NCBI GenBank assembly: GCA_041481485.1
Contig: JBGPBY010000083.1
Span: 1-18,538, forward strand
DNA from: JBGPBY01 sp041481485
GTDB taxonomy: Bacteria; Acidobacteriota; Terriglobia; 20CM-2-55-15
DNA: 18,538 nt
Direction: 5' to 3'
Shown: positions 15,731 through 18,538 of the stretch, piece by piece
How positions within the stretch are numbered: the stretch's first letter is position 1
How the letters are laid out: each line of letters begins with the position of its first letter
Translations under genes and position numbers: made by a program
Notes under the pieces: model-generated
The model's input: the letters and a program-made list of their open reading frames with translations, nothing else
Database searches by the model: none
What the model was told of the DNA's origin: nothing

Positions 15731-15783
15731 AGACAAAGGAAGGCCGCGCGAGGTCATCGCTCGACGGTGTGAAACGGACCATG

Positions 15784-15840
15784 GGATTTCGAGCCGCGTA
15801 GCGGCGGCACTTCTCTTAGCCACCGGCGTCAGCCGGTGGT
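15784..15840 (-). repeat. REP-like element, copy 1
   Basis: Read on the minus strand this is hairpin CCACCGGC/GCCGGTGG (15820-15839), CTA, a short spacer, then TGCCGCCGCTACGCGGCT with inner hairpin GCCGC/GCGGC (15793-15805) and AAATCC. Copy 2 at 15941-15998 has the same order on the opposite strand. The whole 318-base stretch 15718-16035 shows no gene; it holds the receptor promoter and this repeat cluster. Confidence 0.75.
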
Positions 15841-15863
15841 CCAGAATCAAGAAACGTTATAGA

Positions 15864-15920
15864 GCGCCGGAGGCGCGACAGATCTGAAAAAATGGGAACT
15901 GCCGCCGCGCTGCGGCTCAG
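15864..15920. repeat. Two further hairpins within the repeat cluster
   Basis: GCGCC-GGA-GGCGC (15864-15876) is a small perfect hairpin. TGCCGCCGCGCTGCGGCT (15900-15917) repeats the second half of the flanking REP-like copies, with GCCGC/GCGGC (15904-15916), but lacks their first hairpin, so it looks like a partial copy. Confidence 0.55.
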
Positions 15921-15940
15921 AGGATGTGGTGCGAGGTGTT

Positions 15941-15998
15941 CCACGGGCTTTCGCCCGTGGCTAATTTGCTGCCGCCGCTAACGCGGCTGAAACAATCC
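15941..15998 (+). repeat. REP-like element, copy 2 (inverted relative to copy 1)
   Basis: It has hairpin CCACGGGC/GCCCGTGG with loop TTTC (15941-15960), CTA, a spacer, then TGCCGCCGCTAACGCGGCT with inner hairpin GCCGC/GCGGC (15974-15987) and AAACAATCC. Most bases outside the loops match copy 1 read from the other strand, so the pair forms a BIME-like inverted unit. It is beyond the 3' end of recR and may end or stabilise that transcript. Confidence 0.75.
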
Positions 15999-16035
15999 GA
16001 ATCTTAATGATTTCTGGTTTCTTTACAGACCGCGC

Positions 16036-16635
16036 CTAGATTTCGCGGCGGCCTTCGAGCGCTTTGGCCATGGTGACTTCATCGGCGTATTCCAGGTCGC
16101 CGCCAATTGGCAGGCCAAGGCCGATGCGCGTCACGCGAATTCCCAATGGTTTGACCAGGCGTGAAAGATACAGCGCCGTGGTCTCTCCTTCCACATTTGG
16201 ATTTGTCGCGACGATGACTTCTTCTATGGTGCTGGATTCGAGTCGCCGCAGCAGCGATGCAATGGTGAGTTGGTCCGGAGTGATGCCTTTTAGTGGCGAT
16301 AGCGATCCCATCAAAACGTGATATCGGCCATTGAAGGCGTGAGTCTTTTCCACGGCTAGGATGTTGGTGGATTCTTCGACGATGCAGAGGATTTTGTCGG
16401 ATCGGGACGGACTCGAGCAGAAATGGCACGGATCGATATCCGTCAGGTTGTTGCACGTCGAGCAACACCGGATCGATCGCTTGACTTCAAGAATCGCCTC
16501 GGCGATTTGCGATGCATCGGCCGTCTCCATTCTCAGAATGAAGAACGCCAGGCGCTGAGCGGACTTGGATCCAATCCCGGGGAGCTTCTTGAATTGATCA
16601 ATGAGCCGTCCCACCGGCTCCGCGACGTCACCCAT
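16036..16635 (-). CDS. recR: Recombination mediator protein RecR
   Basis: This complete 199-residue RecR has a helix-hairpin-helix (LPGIGSKSAQRLA, residues 18-30), a four-Cys zinc site (Cys58, Cys61, Cys70, Cys73) and a Toprim domain. The Toprim part runs from KILCIVEESTNILAVE to VIVATNPNVEGETTALYL and ends in GLPIGGDLEYADEVTMAKALEGRREI. RecR works with RecO (and RecF) to load RecA on gapped single-stranded DNA coated by SSB. The start lies 5 bases after the ybaB stop, so the gene is the last of the dnaX-ybaB-recR operon. Confidence 0.97.
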   Translation of the reverse strand: MGDVAEPVGRLIDQFKKLPGIGSKSAQRLAFFILRMETADASQIAEAILEVKRSIRCCSTCNNLTDIDPCHFCSSPSRSDKILCIVEESTNILAVEKTHAFNGRYHVLMGSLSPLKGITPDQLTIASLLRRLESSTIEEVIVATNPNVEGETTALYLSRLVKPLGIRVTRIGLGLPIGGDLEYADEVTMAKALEGRREI

Positions 16636-16640
16636 TATTC

Positions 16641-16940
16641 TTAAAACAAACCCGGAATTTTCAATCCGGAAGTCAGGCCGCCGAGTTGTCCCGACATGGC
16701 TTCGTCGACTTTCCGCACGGCTTCGTTGACGGCAGCCACGATCAAATCCTGGAGCATTTCCTTATCGCCGCCGGAAAAAACTTCCGCATCGATCTGGATG
16801 CCGATGAGCTGCTTGCTCCCGTTCATTTTCACAGAGACCATCCCTCCGCCGGCCGTGGCTTCGACGACCGTCGCCTCCATCTGCTTCTGCATCTGTTCCT
16901 GCATCTTCTGAGCCTGTTTCATGATCTGCTGCATGTTCAT
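16641..16940 (-). CDS. ybaB: Nucleoid-associated protein, YbaB/EbfC family
   Basis: The 99-residue protein has the family layout: a Met/Gln-rich N-terminal helix (MNMQQIMKQAQKMQEQMQKQ), a central sheet (VVEATAGGGMVSVKMNGSKQLIGIQID) and a C-terminal helix (LQDLIVAAVNEAVRKVDEAM). YbaB dimers bind DNA and coat or bend the nucleoid. The start overlaps the dnaX stop as ATGA, with GGGAG just upstream inside dnaX, so translation is coupled. Its place between dnaX and recR is the conserved bacterial order. Confidence 0.95.
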   Translation of the reverse strand: MNMQQIMKQAQKMQEQMQKQMEATVVEATAGGGMVSVKMNGSKQLIGIQIDAEVFSGGDKEMLQDLIVAAVNEAVRKVDEAMSGQLGGLTSGLKIPGLF

Positions 16941-18343
16941 TGTGATTCTCCCTTCGAAGGCTTTACCTGGGCGATGTCTCCTTTAAATACTTCCAGAAAC
17001 CTCTGCACCAGAGGTTCATCCTTTGCAGACTCTCTCGATCCTGCAGACTGGGCGGCGGACCTGGTAATGTTGCGTTCAGATTCGTTTGCAATCGGAATCG
17101 ACGGAGGTTCGACGGCGCGAGCCGGCGGAGCCGGCGAGGCCGCTGCCGGAAGCGGCAGGCGGGAGGAAGCCGAACGGGGCGGAATCGGTGCAGCTGAGAG
17201 TTCCGTTCCTGCCGGTCCGCTTTTACGGAAATCCCGAAGAACTTCCTCAATGTCGCGGACGTGTCCAGCGCGCGCGATCTTTACAAGCCCGGCCTCCAGA
17301 TGCAGGCGAGGCAGGGACGTCCATTTCAAATCATGCTCCAGCCGCAGGAGCATATCGAAATTGCGAACCAGGTCCTGTTCCGAAAACCGCTCGCCCTGGA
17401 GCGCTAAAGCCTGCTTTTCATCAGCACTGCCCAGCACTTTGCCTTCAAGCCCAAGTTTCATCATGAGCAGATCCCGCATGCGTCCAATACATTCGCGCAC
17501 GTACTGTTGAATATTCAGGCCCTGGTCCACAATGATATCGATGCATTCGAGCAACTGCCGCGAGTCCTGATCCGCGATCGCCAGAGTGGTGGTATCGAGC
17601 AACTCACCGGGAATAAAACCGAGAACGTCCCGCACATCGTCGTCTGCAATACTTTGTCCGCCGAAAGCGATGATCTGATCCAGCAGAGACTGTGCATCCC
17701 GCATACTCCCCTCGGCAGCCCGGACAATGTACCGTAATCCTCGATCGTCGATCTTGGTGCCTTCACGCTCGACGATTTCCCGCAATTGCGTCTGGATTTC
17801 GGCCGGAGAGATAGTTCGAAAAACAAACTGCTGGCAGCGCGAGAGGATGGTTGCCGGCAGCTTGTGCCTTTCGGTGGTAGCCATGATGAAGATGACATGA
17901 GGTGGAGGCTCTTCGAGCACCTTCAGTAACGCATTGAAGGCGGCAATCGAAAGCATGTGGACTTCATCGATGATGAAAACCTTGTAACGGTCTCGGGACG
18001 GCGCATAGCGCACGTTGTCCCGAAGCTCACGGATATTGTCGACCCCGTTATTGGACGCTCCGTCGATTTCCAGGACGTCCATCGATTGAGCGGCCGCAAT
18101 CTCCAGGCAGGACGGACATTCATTACAAGGTGACGCGGTCGGGCCTTTGATGCAATTCAGCCCTTTCGCCAGGATCCGGGCTGTGGTGGTCTTGCCAACG
18201 CCGCGGGGACCGCAAAACAGGTAAGCATGCCCGATCCGTGAAGTTTCAATGGCGTTTTCGAGACAACGAACAATGGACTTTTGGCCCACCACTTCCGTGA
18301 AAAGCTGAGGGCGAAACTTCCGGGCGATGACCTGATATTTCAT
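16937..18343 (-). CDS. dnaX: DNA polymerase III gamma/tau subunit, short form
   Basis: The 468-residue clamp-loader ATPase has Walker A GPRGVGKT (45-52), a zinc site of Cys64, Cys73, Cys76 and Cys79, Walker B IIDEVH (124-129), ATTE, the arginine motif LSRCQQF (167-173) and a full AAA+ lid and collar domain to about residue 365. After that comes a Pro/Ala/Ser-rich linker (about 370-440) and a short helix-like end (DEPLVQRFLEVFKGDIAQVK). The long tau-specific domains that bind the helicase and polymerase in E. coli are absent, so the length resembles gamma rather than tau. I see no A-rich slippery site. No clear ribosome site precedes the ATG, and the SRP RNA gene ends only 27 bases upstream. 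Confidence 0.95.
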   Translation of the reverse strand: MKYQVIARKFRPQLFTEVVGQKSIVRCLENAIETSRIGHAYLFCGPRGVGKTTTARILAKGLNCIKGPTASPCNECPSCLEIAAAQSMDVLEIDGASNNGVDNIRELRDNVRYAPSRDRYKVFIIDEVHMLSIAAFNALLKVLEEPPPHVIFIMATTERHKLPATILSRCQQFVFRTISPAEIQTQLREIVEREGTKIDDRGLRYIVRAAEGSMRDAQSLLDQIIAFGGQSIADDDVRDVLGFIPGELLDTTTLAIADQDSRQLLECIDIIVDQGLNIQQYVRECIGRMRDLLMMKLGLEGKVLGSADEKQALALQGERFSEQDLVRNFDMLLRLEHDLKWTSLPRLHLEAGLVKIARAGHVRDIEEVLRDFRKSGPAGTELSAAPIPPRSASSRLPLPAAASPAPPARAVEPPSIPIANESERNITRSAAQSAGSRESAKDEPLVQRFLEVFKGDIAQVKPSKGESQ

Positions 18344-18346
18344 AGT

Positions 18347-18359
18347 GATTGGGCCAATC
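18347..18359. promoter_or_regulatory. 13-base palindrome before dnaX
   Basis: GATTGGGCCAATC reads the same on both strands apart from its central base and lies 3 bases before the dnaX ATG. It occupies the region where a ribosome site would be. It could be a protein-binding site or pair with the 3' flank of the SRP RNA; chance is not excluded. Confidence 0.25.
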
Positions 18360-18370
18360 CGGGTCAGGCC

Positions 18371-18460
18371 CGGGGGTTACTGTGGCACATGAGATGACCC
18401 GCTGCCGTTGCTTCCTTCCGGACCTGGCGGGGTTCACGGGGTCTTATTGCACAGCCCCCC
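18371..18460 (-). ncRNA. ffs: Signal recognition particle RNA, small bacterial (4.5S) type
   Basis: On the minus strand the apical domain reads CCAGGTCCGGAAGGAAGCAA, with the invariant tetraloop and Ffh-binding internal loops. The ends pair: GGGGGGCTGTG at the 5' side with CACAGTAACCCCC at the 3' side. The RNA of about 90 bases binds Ffh and, with FtsY, brings ribosomes making membrane or secreted proteins to the translocon. End positions are estimated from the pairing and may be off by a few bases. It lies between tRNA-Ser and dnaX on the same strand, a common arrangement. Confidence 0.95.
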
Positions 18461-18471
18461 TAGCCTGATAA

Positions 18472-18538
18472 CGGAGAGAGTGGGATTCGAACCCACGGTG
18501 GAGTTTCCCCCACACACGCTTTCCAAGCGTGCTCCTTA
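18472..18538 (-). tRNA. tRNA-Ser (anticodon GGA), partial at window edge
   Basis: On the minus strand the anticodon arm is CACGC-TTGGAAA-GCGTG, giving anticodon GGA. A long variable arm (TGTGGGGGAAACTCCACC) is diagnostic of the long-arm tRNAs. The T arm is GTGGG-TTCGAAT-CCCAC and the 3' acceptor strand TCTCTCC is followed by discriminator G at 18472. CCA is not encoded. The 5' end (acceptor and most of the D arm) lies beyond the window. It reads UCC and UCU serine codons. Confidence 0.95.

Noticed and set aside
15784..15998. Possible CRISPR array
   Set aside because: The repeats are inverted, few, unequal and palindromic, with no regular spacers and no cas genes nearby.
16937..17300. Programmed frameshift in dnaX giving tau and gamma forms
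   Set aside because: No A-rich slippery run with a downstream stem was seen, and the ybaB gene follows with an immediate overlap, leaving no room for a longer product.

Overview
The window looks like a chromosomal segment of a soil-type Acidobacteriota bacterium (inference). The main reasons are a very large Oar-like TonB-dependent receptor with an N-terminal carboxypeptidase-regulatory domain, a secreted multi-domain carboxypeptidase-regulatory-like protein, a DUF1080 (3-keto-disaccharide hydrolase-like) protein and a CE15-type glucuronoyl esterase with Gly-rich low-complexity segments. No marker here fixes the order or genus.

Layout. Positions 1-189 hold a long near-perfect palindrome and no gene. 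190-5661 is a secreted polysaccharide-related region: a DUF1080 protein (minus), a multi-domain carboxypeptidase-regulatory-like protein (plus), a PIN/ribbon-helix-helix toxin-antitoxin pair (minus), a small two-helix membrane protein (minus) and a CE15 esterase (plus). The two plus-strand genes are each preceded by a copy of the same promoter-like module (1131-1215 and 4073-4133). This is the strongest non-coding signal in the window.

5719-8518 is a tightly coupled three-gene minus-strand operon with two ATGA overlaps. It encodes two probable lipoproteins and one secreted protein, none of known function, which may work together in the envelope. 8813-10047 is a plus-strand pair, a SnoaL-like protein and an alpha/beta hydrolase, joined by a TTGA stop/start overlap. 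10202-11389 is an orphan secreted protein with a Ca-binding-like loop. A nested set of inverted repeats (11404-11470) separates it from the convergent 1394-residue TonB-dependent receptor (11482-15666), which has a textbook promoter upstream.

15718-16035 has no gene but carries two inverted copies of one REP-like element plus smaller hairpins. The right end (16036-18538, minus) is a conserved housekeeping block read in the order tRNA-Ser(GGA), SRP RNA, dnaX, ybaB, recR. It links translation and secretion RNAs to the clamp-loader subunit, a nucleoid protein and the RecFOR repair protein. The core of the window is ordinary; the accessory interest lies in the repeated promoter module, the uncharacterised lipoprotein operon and the three families of palindromic repeats.
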